Assembly (NCBI GenBank): GCA_020740775.1
Contig: JAHEWK010000005.1
Coordinates: forward strand, 3,100,001-3,164,000
Direction of reading: 5' to 3'
Source of the DNA: Ilyonectria destructans
Lineage: Eukaryota; Ascomycota; Sordariomycetes; Hypocreales; Nectriaceae
DNA: 64,000 bases
Below the pieces are notes generated by a model. It ran no database searches and was not told the origin of the DNA. It saw only the letters and a program-made list of their open reading frames with translations. The stretch's first letter is position 1. Every line of letters begins with the position of its first letter. Shown here piece by piece: positions 44,713-54,409 of this stretch. Both the position numbers and the translations under genes were made by a program.

Positions 44713-45830
44713 AGCCTCCATATGAGCCGAAAGTTGGTGGCTTCCAGAATTTGAACTAAATACACGAACCACGCTTCGCGCGGCTCTCTTGATCTCTGAA
44801 CTACCGTGTCTGTTTTATGATCGGCGAGGTGAAATTCGCGGTCATGGGACCGAATTGTCCTCTGCTCTACATGTCTTTACGCTACGAGGAGAAAAGTATT
44901 ATGTAGAATAGATACATGGATGTTTAGCAGTTATATTTGTGTATAGCTACTTTTGGCTGGGGATAAAGTTGAATGGTGTAGAGATCCTTTACTTTAGATG
45001 TAATCACAACACCAAGTCTCGCATTGGCTGTGCAGAGGCAGCTGGGTGCGGTATGAAGTCAGCGTATTGCGAACGCAATGATTCTCAACATTGTTACGTG
45101 GAATTTCCTTACTGAGACGTCGGAATATAATATAAGCCGGATGATTTACATCTATCATGATGCTAAATGGATATGACGGAGTACCATCTGTCCAATAACT
45201 GGTAAAATAGAAATTGTACCTTTAGACACTTGCGCTGACTTGGGCTCCTCGGGAACGAGCGAACACCGCTTCCATTGAATTACTATATGCGGATCCTCGG
45301 GGCATTCAGACACGGATCGCGGACTTCCTCGGGGCCGTAGCGATATACGATTCCGGTTTGAAGATCTTACGTACCTGCGGATGGTTAGAGACTCGGCATT
45401 AACCCGAGGACTTGTCGGAGTTTGCGTAGTTATTGACAAACTCCAGGGTTTGTGCATGAACTGCCTGCTAGCTCCACCCACTACGCTCCAGGCGGCTTCA
45501 GGGTTCAAGCATGGTAAAGCACAGGCCTCAAAGGCCAGAACCAACTTGGCCACGATCTATGCGGTGGGCGTGGAATCGGGGCAGCCTTGGTGGTCAATCG
45601 ACGGTGTAGTGCGTTCTGCTAGGGACGATAGCAGTTTCTGATAAACCGTAATTAGTAGAACATGACTCTGAAGCAAAATTCGGTGTGGTATAAACTTAGA
45701 AACAATCCACAGATGACCTTTCACAATATCTGATCAAACTTGTCACATACGCTATAAACCTGTTGGTATTTAACTGTCACAGGCATCTATATTATTCCAG
45801 TTCATCATTCTCATCATTGGTTTAACCAAA
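44713..45830. other. Intergenic region, no gene recognised
   Basis: About 1.1 kb between the SDR end and the VOC gene. A 132-codon minus-strand frame (45155-45553) and an 86-codon plus-strand frame overlap each other and show no domain. No CCGYGG-N3 element was found here. Confidence 0.5.
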
Positions 45831-46389
45831 ATGGCATCCGTGAGAATTCCCTTCACTTACGTCGTGGCTCATCTAATTATCACAGCCTACCCTACAGGCT
45901 CCTAGTTTTGCTCTAAATCACGTTGCGATATCCGTGCCGAATATCGAAGCCGCTATCGAGTGGTACACGACTACCTTTGGCATGACAGTGTTAATGCCGA
46001 CAATAACATTGGATCGATCAACCTATCCGGCTGCCGATGTCTTCAAGGTCTATCCAACTGACTGCAATAAGTTGCGCACGGCATTCCTCGGCGCTGGTTC
46101 CGCTGGAGCTGCTGGCCTGGAGCTCTTCGAGTTCGAGGATCCAAAGATAAAATCCGGCTGCACAGCCAACTTTGCACGCGACTATAAGAGAGGTGGATAT
46201 TTTCATATAGCAATCACGACTGCGGATGTAGATGCAATGGCTGAGAGGGTGGAACAGAATGGTGGCAAAAGAATTGGCCCAAACATGCCACTCTCACTGA
46301 AGCATAAGGCGTGCTATGTGGAAGACAAGTGGGGAAATGTCATCGAGCTCATCAGCGACAGTTTCGAGGATATCATAGCAGATAGGTAG
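45831..46389 (+). CDS. VOC-superfamily (glyoxalase/bleomycin-resistance fold) protein
   Basis: Protein of about 170 residues. A tiny first exon (ATG GCA TCC) is spliced by an intron at about 45840-45885 to PTLQAPSFALNHVAISV. Likely metal ligands sit at LNHVAISV (His), LELFEFED (Glu), YFHIAITT (His) and GNVIELIS (Glu), so both beta-alpha-beta-beta-beta modules are present. WYTTTFGM is typical of lactoylglutathione-lyase-like members. The family includes lyases, epimerases, fosfomycin-type thiol transferases and extradiol dioxygenases. The length fits a two-module lyase/epimerase rather than a four-module extradiol dioxygenase. Its role in region C is unknown. Confidence 0.85.
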
Positions 46390-46821
46390 ATGGATTGTTA
46401 GTCAATAGCGTTCAGTAATAGCAGGCCGACACTTCATTACGCTTGCTTTAATGATGTATGACCCGCTATAACGCGGTATAACGGCTGCCGAGTAAACGTT
46501 GGACATTGTGCAGCGTGTATAAAGCTAAGCGATCCTAACTCGCTCTCTCCGGGTTCCCTTTACCCCCGGTGGAGGCCCGTGGCCGGCTTTGGCATGCGCA
46601 TGATCCCGCTCAGGCCGGCGGTTGCCTTGTCATCGGCCGGCTCGGACGACAAGTGGGGGCCGCGGAAGCCGTGGGCCTTTTGCATCAATACGTGACATGG
46701 CCTTAGCAAAGAGAAAATGTGTTTAACTGGCATCTCATGTCTTGATTTCTGTTCAGATTTTGCTTTTGATTCAGATCATCCTATTCATACCCACAATTCG
46801 CCTTTACATAACAAGCTAAAC
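46390..46821. promoter_or_regulatory. Promoter of the second region-C SDR
   Basis: About 430 bp, GC-rich at 46545-46675, with the CCGCGG-AAG-CCGTGG element at 46660-46674, roughly 150 bp before the ATG. GTATAAAGC lies near 46517. Confidence 0.5.
46660..46674. promoter_or_regulatory. CCGYGG-N3-CCGYGG element, copy 3
   Basis: CCGCGGAAGCCGTGG lies about 150 bp upstream of the SDR start at 46822. Half-sites and 3-bp spacer match copies 1, 2 and 4. Confidence 0.55.
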
Positions 46822-47753
46822 ATGAAGATCCAGGGCAGAACTTTCATTATCTCTGGAGGGTGAGAAGCGTTGCCTACTATCTTCAAACCACGCCGATCAC
46901 GTACTGATTATTGACCAGTGTTTCTGGTCTTGGAAAAGCCTGCGCCGTAGATATCGTCCAGCGGGGAGGAAATGTCGCCCTTCTAGACCTCAACGAGGCA
47001 CTTGGTTCAGCCGCCTTAGAAGAACTGGGGTCTAGCGCCAAGTTTTTCCTCGTCGATGTTTCATTGACTGCCAGTATCGCCGATGCGGTCGAGAAGACGG
47101 CACAGTGGGCGAAGGAGGCTGATAAACCAATCGGGGGAGTCATCCCCGGCGCTGGAATCTCCGTCCCCACACCAGTAAGTATTATCACATCCTCCTACGA
47201 CGGAGCAATCTTGACTGGGTCCTATTGAAGAGGCAAATAGGGCTAACAGCAGTAGATCATCGATGAGAATAACAACCCCTTCTCGATGGACCATGTTGAC
47301 AAGGTTCTGAATATTAATCTTCGAGGGACAATCGATCTTATCCGGCAGACCCTTCCTTACCTCACTATCGCGGCCCCAGAAGGCACCGATGGTGAACGCG
47401 GAGTCATTATTATGATTGCCAGTCTTGCAGCATACGAAGGACAGCCCGGCCTGCTAACCTACGCCGCAACCAAGGGCGCCGTAGTGAGTATGACGCTCCC
47501 GCTCGCGCGCGAACTGTCCAAGTTCGGCATCCGCGTCGTCTCCATTGCCCCGGGGTTGTTCGACACCGGAATGACGAAGGCAATTGGCGACTATGGAATG
47601 TGGGGCAAATTTGAAAAGGCCATGGAGTTTCCAGCACGGCCAGGAAGGCCCGAGGAGTTTGCCAAGTTTGCGAGTCAGGCAATTGAGAATGTGATGCTGA
47701 ATGGAGAGGTAATCCGCCTGGACGGAGCGACAAGACTACCGAGCGAGTTTTGA
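46822..47753 (+). CDS. Short-chain dehydrogenase, 3-hydroxyacyl-CoA dehydrogenase type 2-like
   Basis: SDR of about 255 residues in three exons. The start is MKIQGRTFIISGG, and the first intron (about 46861-46918) interrupts the cofactor loop to give ISGGVSGLGKACA. LLDLNE and FFLVDVS mark the acidic turns. The second intron (about 47174-47253) joins ISVPTP to IIDENNNPF. IIMIASLAAYEGQPG and YAATKGAVVSM carry the catalytic Ser, Tyr and Lys. RVVSIAPGLFDTGM and the C-terminal LNGEVIRLDGATRLPSEF resemble the HSD17B10/FadB2-like group that acts on 3-hydroxyacyl-CoA or steroid alcohols. That likeness is from memory. Confidence 0.88.
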
Positions 47754-48191
47754 TTACGTTACATGGAACACACCGCTTTGATATCGCATGAAGCAAATAA
47801 ACCCTATTTCTAGTAGACTAAATGGCTGTCAATTATAAGTCACAGACCGCCGCCGTGCGACCTAGACCGTTCCCAAGGGATATAATGCAGCATCAATCAT
47901 AAGTCTTTTTCAACCCCACCCGGATCTGCATCATTCCCATCCCTACCGTGAAACCCAATTCAGTCCATAGACCAATGACCATTATGGCAATGTCCTACAT
48001 GGTTCCCCGCAATGAGGCGTCTAGCTTCAGAAGCAGATGAGGAGGCTTCGCTTCGTCATGGGATCCTCCACGGTGGGCCCCGCGCGTTCCGTGGGTTCCG
48101 TGGGCTCCGTGGGCACCGCGGGAAAATATGTAAACCCACGACGATACCCACAGAGCCTGTTCCTGCAGAGTTATCGTGTGTTCATCGGAAA
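47754..48191. promoter_or_regulatory. Promoter of the region-C Zn2Cys6 regulator
   Basis: About 440 bp. It contains the four-half-site CCGYGG array at 48089-48121, ending about 70 bp before the start codon. A CCACGG word lies at 48068-48073. Confidence 0.5.
48089..48121. promoter_or_regulatory. CCGYGG array: four half-sites at exact 9-bp spacing (copy 4)
   Basis: CCGTGG-GTT-CCGTGG-GCT-CCGTGG-GCA-CCGCGG, starting at 48089, 48098, 48107 and 48116. It lies 70-105 bp upstream of the regulator ATG. This is the densest instance of the element and suggests autoregulation. Confidence 0.65.
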
Positions 48192-50463
48192 ATGGCCACT
48201 ATGGACAGGGACCAATCCCCAAAGAATATCATCCCCAGAGCTGTAAGCCGCCTGCAGTCCTCTCCCAAGCTGCCCGTGGGATTCACATGCGCACTTCATA
48301 CTAACCGCTTTTGCGCTTCTTCTCCGTTCTAGTGCCATAATTGTCGGATCCGGAAGGTAACGCCCCATACTCGGGCTCATTGAGCCAAGAACAAGAACTA
48401 AGGCAATACAGATTCGATGTAGTCGCCAGTTGCCCTGTTCCAATTGCGTGACGTCTCGTCTCGTCTGCCGGTCTGTGGTAAAATCGACTGTTGCGCAACT
48501 TTCACCAGATGAGAGGTGCCCTAGGTACGCATCGTCACGTGGGCGTGTAAACTAGCACTAAGTGTTCTATCAGCGACAAACAGTTCCAAAGTCTTCATGA
48601 GAGACTTTGCGTCGTCGAGGAGGCACTCAAGACTCAGTCGAGCCAACCCACCCAGGCTACGGAATGCAGACACTACGTCGGACAGACGATTCGAGACGAC
48701 GGCGCTGATCAGCAGAACTCTATACCATACCGAACGACGTCCTTTGAGGGGGCATCATCCTTCGGACAGCAGACGCTTCTTGCTTGCCAAGTCTCGGAGC
48801 TAACTTCGAGTGAGGCTGGCCACTCACCCTCCATTATGGAAGAGGTTGCCACTCTCCGAAGTATTCTCCGAAATCCGGAGTGTCCCGCGGCAATACGGCC
48901 CTTCAGTACCTCGCGTGAGCGTCGAAACAATGACATCACGCGGATGGAACTACCGCCGTCGAATTTTGTTCTTCAGGTGCTTGGTGTTTTGAAAGGTGAG
49001 CCTAATTCACCCACCGTTGTCATCATCTGTACTAACCGATCCGAGACACCCACTCATTGCTCTTCTTATTTCATGCGGTTCACGATCGCTCGCAGGTCGA
49101 GGAACTTTGTCGGCGCGTTTACTTTCCATTGGAGCCGCTTTCTGCAGGTGAACTTACGCTTTTTAATGGAATCTTCTTCGTCATCCTGGGCGACTTGAAA
49201 ATTCAGAAGCATAGCAGCCTCTCCGAGGAAGATGTCGACAAATTCTATGATATCTGCCAGGAGAATTTTCAAGCTGGAATTGAGACGTACGAGATGGCCA
49301 TGATTCCAAGCTACCATCACACACTGGCGCTCTCCATTGCAGTATGCCCTTCCCATAGGCTGAGATGATACGCTTGCTTACTTGGACTGCAGTTGATCAA
49401 TGCTCAAATCGAGGGGAATCTAGCTCTCCATGCCAGTTTGACATCTGTCGCGGCACGACACTGCCTTGCCCTAGGCTATCATCGCGAAGAGAGAATGGCA
49501 CATCTACCTCCTGCCGACGCTGAGAGATCGCGGCGGCTTTTCTGGCGGATTTACATTTTCGACAAGAGCCTTTCGCTACGCTTGGGTAGAGCTCCGCTCA
49601 TCCAGGATTATGATGTCGATGTGAAGCAATGGATCGCTTCAAAAGAAACTGGAGATTTGCCTTGGGACCAGATCTTTGCTGCTTTTGTTGAATTTGCGCG
49701 TATTCAAGGTCAGATTTACGAACGGCTTTACTCCCCTTCGTCCAACAAGCTGGACACAGCACAGCGACAGACATTGATTGACGACCTATCGACACAATTG
49801 AGTACATGGTATGGCGGCTGGCAACAGATTGATAGCACCAATGCGCATTGTAAAGAAGTCTTCGAGAGACTGTTGGAGCCCACCGAGGTTAGTTATTACT
49901 CGGTCCTGACCATCCTCCACCGTGGCGCCACGTTGTCCAATTCAGCTCAGGACATCGTACCCGCCTGCTTTGAGGCTGCTCAGCAGGGCTTGCGAGCACA
50001 CCTTACTCGTTGGCCTCGAACTATATCTGCAGGAATGACAGCCATGTCTTACTATGGCATCTGGTAGGATTCCGGTATTCCGACACGTGGAATCTATACT
50101 GACAGCTCATAGGATTTTCCTCCACTCGTCCTTCACACCCTTCATTATTGCCTTTTTGCATTGCATTAAAAATGAAGACACTGGAGACCTCGAACTGCTC
50201 AAGAACGTTCTTGACACCATCGAGCAGATTAGCTCCATCCGTGAACCTCTGCAACGACAGTTTGGTCTTTGCAGGGCTCTGTATCGCATCGCAGAATCGT
50301 TTATCAAAGACCGGCTATCGGCGACTGATCAGAGAACGGTATTGTTGGATAACACAATTGCACTACCGCTTCAACCCTTATTTCTGGAGAGTTGGGACTT
50401 TCTAGATCCCAATCTACCACTACCTAGCTACTTGGGTACTTCAGCTGCGTTTTATATTTAATC
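48192..50463 (+). CDS. Zn2Cys6 transcription factor, cluster split over three exons
   Basis: Start MATMDRDQSPKNIIPRA. A 24-nt exon (48333-48356) encodes CHNCRIRK. A third exon supplies IRCSRQLPCSNCVTSRLVC. Together these give C-x2-C-x6-C-x5-C-x2-C-x6-C. After another intron comes a coiled-coil-like DKQFQSLHERLCVVEEALK. The fungal-specific domain follows with VEELCRRVYFPLEPLSAGEL, SVAARHCLALGYHREERM, RRLFWRIYIFDKSLSLRLGR and LIQDYDVDVKQW. The last exon ends GTSAAFYI at 50461-50463. At least six introns. Its promoter carries four CCGYGG half-sites and three other region-C intergenic regions carry two or more, so it is the best candidate to bind them. Confidence 0.85.
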
Positions 50464-51069
50464 AAACAGAGGTGGGATAATTGTACCCATATCTTTTGAT
50501 CACAACTAGAAGAGGTGCTCGTGATGGCGAGATGTGTCTCACTCGGTGATTTTTGGTGGCTCAATCTTCCTAGTACTCTTTCGTCTTTCGGGCTAGGCAA
50601 ATGAACGTCTTAGTTTGATCCAAGGTTTGTCTTGACATTCAGCTCATCTTGGCAAACAATTAAGGGCGGAATGAATGAAGCCGTGTGCGCTAGTACAAGC
50701 ACAATAGACCACAGACATTCGTTGGGCGTTGGTCGTGAATAAAAGGCGACTTGTGTCAAACAGCCACCATGATCTAGACTGCTCTGCCAAGACTTCAGCT
50801 CAGCCACCGCATGCAAGAAGTGACACAGCAGAGGGACTATAGCGAATAGTTGGATCTATGTTTGTTGAGGCGTCTATGGTCTCCAATAATAGTGCCGAAT
50901 GTGAGCCCAAGTGGCTTTTGCTTTGGGCACGCGGAAACGCCACCACAACAAGACGCCGGAAACGAAGCTTGGCTTAATTTTAACCTTGAAAATAAACTAT
51001 GGCTTAAAATATTGAAAAACAGGGCCCTCCTCAGGTCTACCATTCCGCAACGGCAGGCAAAATCTCGAC
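50464..51069. other. Intergenic region, no gene recognised
   Basis: About 600 bp between the regulator and the large membrane-protein gene. Short frames only. Confidence 0.5.
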
Positions 51070-52773
51070 ATGGCTCGCTTTGGTCTCATCACGCGCTTCC
51101 GACTGCTCGGTCCCGTTTCAATCCTCGCACTCTTCGCGGGCGGTGTTATCTTGATCCTCGTTGGCGTCAATACTAGTTTGGCCCCGACCTGGAGAAAAGA
51201 TGGTCAAGGGAATGCGCAAAGCGGAACTGCGCTATACGACAATCAAGCTCGCTTCCGCTTCGGATCTTCGCTGAACATCCAAACCTGGGTGGCCATTATC
51301 GGTGTTGGCTTTGGTATGCTTGCCTATGGATTCAACGAGGCCTACATTCACCTCTTCGATGCCTGGTGCAGTTGGGCGGCACGGAAGGAGACTGGACTTG
51401 ACTACGGTCGCTACCTAAACTCTCAAGGTCGAGCTCCGGTGCAGTACGGCATTAGAGGATTTCCTGTCTTCACTATCTTGAGATGTATCTTCGCAATCTC
51501 GAGTATTGCTGCCTCTCTTGGATACAAGTTCGCCGTACTGGAGCTTCCTATTCTGTCATACGAGAATCTTGACCGAACTCAAGTTCAGCTCACTGTTCCT
51601 CCTCTTGAAGGATTGAATAACGGAATATCTAGCCCGTGGTTTGGCGATGTGCCGCAAGGCAATTCGAATCGAGCATTTACCCATCAGGTCCAACCCAAGG
51701 AGGGATCCAGTGCAGATTCGGCAGAGGAAAACTGGGACCCAAAGTTGCCGCCGATCAGTATTATCATGGCCGGGTGGGCAAACTGTTCTGGCATCTTCCG
51801 CCCTCGCGAAAACGGATATGTGATCTCACGAGAGACTGTCATGGTTGCCAACATGACGGAGGAGCAAGGAGACTTTGTCATGAATTCCAACAGCACTGGC
51901 TGGATGCGGACTGAGACTTCCAACGATCACTGGTTCAATTCGACAGGGCACGCCGTGGTGGACTACCGTGTCCTCGAACCGGGCCGGGTGCAGATACAAT
52001 GGACGCAGGCTGGGAGTTGGTTGTATGACCCAGCACAGAGTGCACTTGCGGTACACCGTCTGACGTACAGCTTACACTATGCTGTCGGGCTGGTTGGCAG
52101 AGGCGTTGAAGACGAAGAATGCTCTGCCATGTTCGATTTGGGTATCCTCAACGGCAGCGACGGCCTGGTGATCGTATCCCAAGACAACAACACGGTTATA
52201 ACCAAGGACGAGGATGCCTCCCTTCCGTACTACCAGAACTGGGTTGATGCGATAATCAACGACCCAGACACATTACCTCTCCAGGGCGTCAGTGCCTTCG
52301 TGCGGGTGGTGATGGCAGGTTGGGCTTCGGTAACGCCAGATAGGAACAGTGTGGCCAATCTCCGACACCTACAGTCGGACAACAAGCCATTTGGTCCTGA
52401 ACGGTTTGATTCCGATCTTGTATTGACGATACTCGGGGCCCATGCAGACGACTTTCAGACGAGGCAGTTTCCCTTCTTCTTTGGACGGCGATATTCCGGG
52501 GCCACGGGTTGCTATAAGGTCGCGGCTAGGGTCTTCATGGCCCTCGGCATCTTCGCTATCCTAGTTGGACTGACCCGGATATGGATGGGTCCACCAGCCT
52601 TGACGTCTTGGATGGGACAACACATCTACCTGTCCCAGAGCGGTGCAATAGCCCTCCGTGGGAAGGCAGAGGAACTGGCTACTGGGTACGAGGCTGCTAG
52701 CCGGGGGACGGGACTGCTACGGCTTCCGCCAAACGGCCATTCGTTCGTGGCCTCAAACGATGGCATGCTTTGA
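51070..52773 (+). CDS. Uncharacterised membrane protein with large extracytoplasmic domain
   Basis: Single-exon gene for 567 residues that I cannot assign to a named family. Hydrophobic segments are at about 12-33 (GPVSILALFAGGVILILVGV), 73-98 (TWVAIIGVGFGMLAYGFNEA), 137-156 (FTILRCIFAISSIAASLGY) and 493-513 (VFMALGIFAILVGLTRIW). Between the third and fourth lies a soluble domain of about 335 residues with several N-glycosylation sequons (NCS, NMT, NST twice, NGS, NNT), pointing to the lumen or outside. It contains VMAGWASVTPDRNS and IIMAGWANCSG as repeated-looking strands. The short tail after the last segment would be cytosolic. It resembles fungus-specific hypothetical membrane proteins of unknown role. 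Confidence 0.8.
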   Translation: MARFGLITRFRLLGPVSILALFAGGVILILVGVNTSLAPTWRKDGQGNAQSGTALYDNQARFRFGSSLNIQTWVAIIGVGFGMLAYGFNEAYIHLFDAWCSWAARKETGLDYGRYLNSQGRAPVQYGIRGFPVFTILRCIFAISSIAASLGYKFAVLELPILSYENLDRTQVQLTVPPLEGLNNGISSPWFGDVPQGNSNRAFTHQVQPKEGSSADSAEENWDPKLPPISIIMAGWANCSGIFRPRENGYVISRETVMVANMTEEQGDFVMNSNSTGWMRTETSNDHWFNSTGHAVVDYRVLEPGRVQIQWTQAGSWLYDPAQSALAVHRLTYSLHYAVGLVGRGVEDEECSAMFDLGILNGSDGLVIVSQDNNTVITKDEDASLPYYQNWVDAIINDPDTLPLQGVSAFVRVVMAGWASVTPDRNSVANLRHLQSDNKPFGPERFDSDLVLTILGAHADDFQTRQFPFFFGRRYSGATGCYKVAARVFMALGIFAILVGLTRIWMGPPALTSWMGQHIYLSQSGAIALRGKAEELATGYEAASRGTGLLRLPPNGHSFVASNDGML

Positions 52774-52827
52774 TAGATGCTTTGGAAATTAAATACGAGA
52801 ATCGGGTGTGGATTGGTATCGGCGTAG

Positions 52828-52879
52828 CCACGGCCGAGATTTGAGAGACGGGCAATCTCACCCGCGGCCGAGATGTGAG
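52828..52879. repeat. Direct repeat CCRCGGCCGAGATKTGAG upstream of the hydrolase
   Basis: Two 18-bp copies (52828-52845 and 52862-52879) match at 16 of 18 positions and lie 180-230 bp before the alpha/beta-hydrolase start. Each begins with a CCRCGG word, related to the CCGYGG half-site, but without the 3-bp-spaced partner. Confidence 0.5.
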
Positions 52880-53056
52880 CACCGCCCGTATCAATCAACC
52901 TGCGTCAACCTAATTGGCTACATCCGCGACATCTGTTCCCAGAATGGCCAGGTATTACTAGAATTTTAATGAATATAAACTTCCTTGCTGTGGCATCCTG
53001 TTGTCTTCCACGCGGTGTGTACAGGACTCACCGGTGGCGCAAATCACTTCATCGCC

Positions 53057-53983
53057 ATGACGGTCGCCGTACCCCAACTTGCGGCAACGCCGAAGCGTTA
53101 CTCGTTCTTTACCTGTATCGCAGATTACAATGTTTTTGTCGAAATCGATGGCTCCGGGCCTTGCATGATTTTGACGCATGGTTTGGGCGCAAGCACAAAT
53201 GTTTTCCAGCCACTGATGGAGATATTCTCCTCCGAATACACCGTTGTTCGAATCGACTGGCCTGGACTGGGGCATAGCAGCCTGAGCAAGACGGGCACAA
53301 AAATAACCATGGCATCTCTCGTCGACGTGCTTGGAGGTGTCACGGATGTCCTCGAGATATCAAGCGCGGTGCTAGTTGGACACAGCCTCGGAGGCATTGT
53401 AAGCATTATGGTCGCCGCGAGAAGCCCGGAGCGCGTCAAAGGTTTAGCAGTCATCGGGGCTGGGAGAACGAGATCTCCTCAACCAAATGCCAAGGCTTTC
53501 ACTCTGGAACTGGCACGACAAGCTAGAGAGGATGACATTCGTGTCAGTGTCGATGCCAGAGTCGGTTACAACATACCTTCGAAAAGCCCGGCTTTATCCA
53601 GGGCGCTTCTTCGAGCCATTACCGCATCCACCAACCCCGAAGGCTACGCACAAATCTGCGAGGCTCTCTGCGACGACTCTCGTGTGGATCCCGACTATTC
53701 GCACATTGTGTGTCCGACATGCGTTATCAGTGGCAAATACGACGCCATCTCTCCGGTCAGCGTATCTGATGATCTTGTCGAGGTAATTGCGACTAGTGGA
53801 AAGCGCCCGAGCCTACATACCCTTGAAACGGGCCACATGGTGATTATTGAGGACACACGAGGGACGGCGTTAGCCATTAGGTCCGTGCTTGAACATGTGG
53901 TATATACTGAGGGAGGGGATATATTGAGACAATTTGTCGAGGATGCTGCTTGTCAATCACCAATACCCCGTAGCCTCCACTAA
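53057..53983 (+). CDS. Alpha/beta hydrolase, 3-oxoadipate enol-lactonase-like
   Basis: Single-exon gene for 308 residues. ATG 53057 (MTVAVPQLAATPKRYSF) is preferred over an upstream in-frame ATG at 52985 because the homologous fold begins after it. Motifs are the oxyanion HGLGAST near residue 41, RIDWPGLGHSS, and the nucleophile elbow VGHSLGG with Ser110. PTCVISGKYDAISP carries the likely acid Asp, and LETGHMVIIED the catalytic His. The whole matches the enol-lactonase/chloroperoxidase-like branch. In the beta-ketoadipate pathway such enzymes hydrolyse 3-oxoadipate enol-lactone; here another lactone or ester is equally possible. The neighbouring EthD protein, SDRs and aldehyde dehydrogenase suit a degradative or tailoring route. 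Confidence 0.88.
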   Translation: MTVAVPQLAATPKRYSFFTCIADYNVFVEIDGSGPCMILTHGLGASTNVFQPLMEIFSSEYTVVRIDWPGLGHSSLSKTGTKITMASLVDVLGGVTDVLEISSAVLVGHSLGGIVSIMVAARSPERVKGLAVIGAGRTRSPQPNAKAFTLELARQAREDDIRVSVDARVGYNIPSKSPALSRALLRAITASTNPEGYAQICEALCDDSRVDPDYSHIVCPTCVISGKYDAISPVSVSDDLVEVIATSGKRPSLHTLETGHMVIIEDTRGTALAIRSVLEHVVYTEGGDILRQFVEDAACQSPIPRSLH

Positions 53984-54409
53984 AATGTAGTCATTTTCTG
54001 GTTTCCCATGGTGATTTGTAGATTTCATGAGTCAAACCACGAATCCTACACAGCCACGATTCTGTCAATGGGAAAGTTAGCAGGACTTTAATGAATAAAC
54101 GAGACAACTATGTCAAACACCCTATATCAATGTATTGCCAACCGCATTCCGTTTGTCTGAACCGAAATTTTCTTGCTGCCAAATCTCGTCCTACTCTCCA
54201 AAGCCAATTTGGTCAACGCTGGAATAGGGTACGTAATAAGTTGGCGGTGCAGGGTAAATAAGTGACGGCTACTTATCTTCACCAAATGCGGGGATTTTCG
54301 GCGACCTCCGATACGCTTCTTGATAAAACTTGAGCACAGCCAACAGGAGCGGCAATTCGGAAAAGGACGCGATATCTCTTCCGTCGTTCATCTTCATATT
54401 TGACGCACA
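53984..54409. promoter_or_regulatory. Promoter of the 54-kb Zn2Cys6 regulator
   Basis: About 425 bp with no recognised gene. No CCGYGG-N3 element was seen. Confidence 0.4.

Noticed and set aside
45831..46389. VOC protein as the missing ring-cleavage (extradiol) dioxygenase
   Set aside because: About 170 residues with only two VOC modules is too short for a typical extradiol dioxygenase, and the lyase/epimerase pattern fits better.
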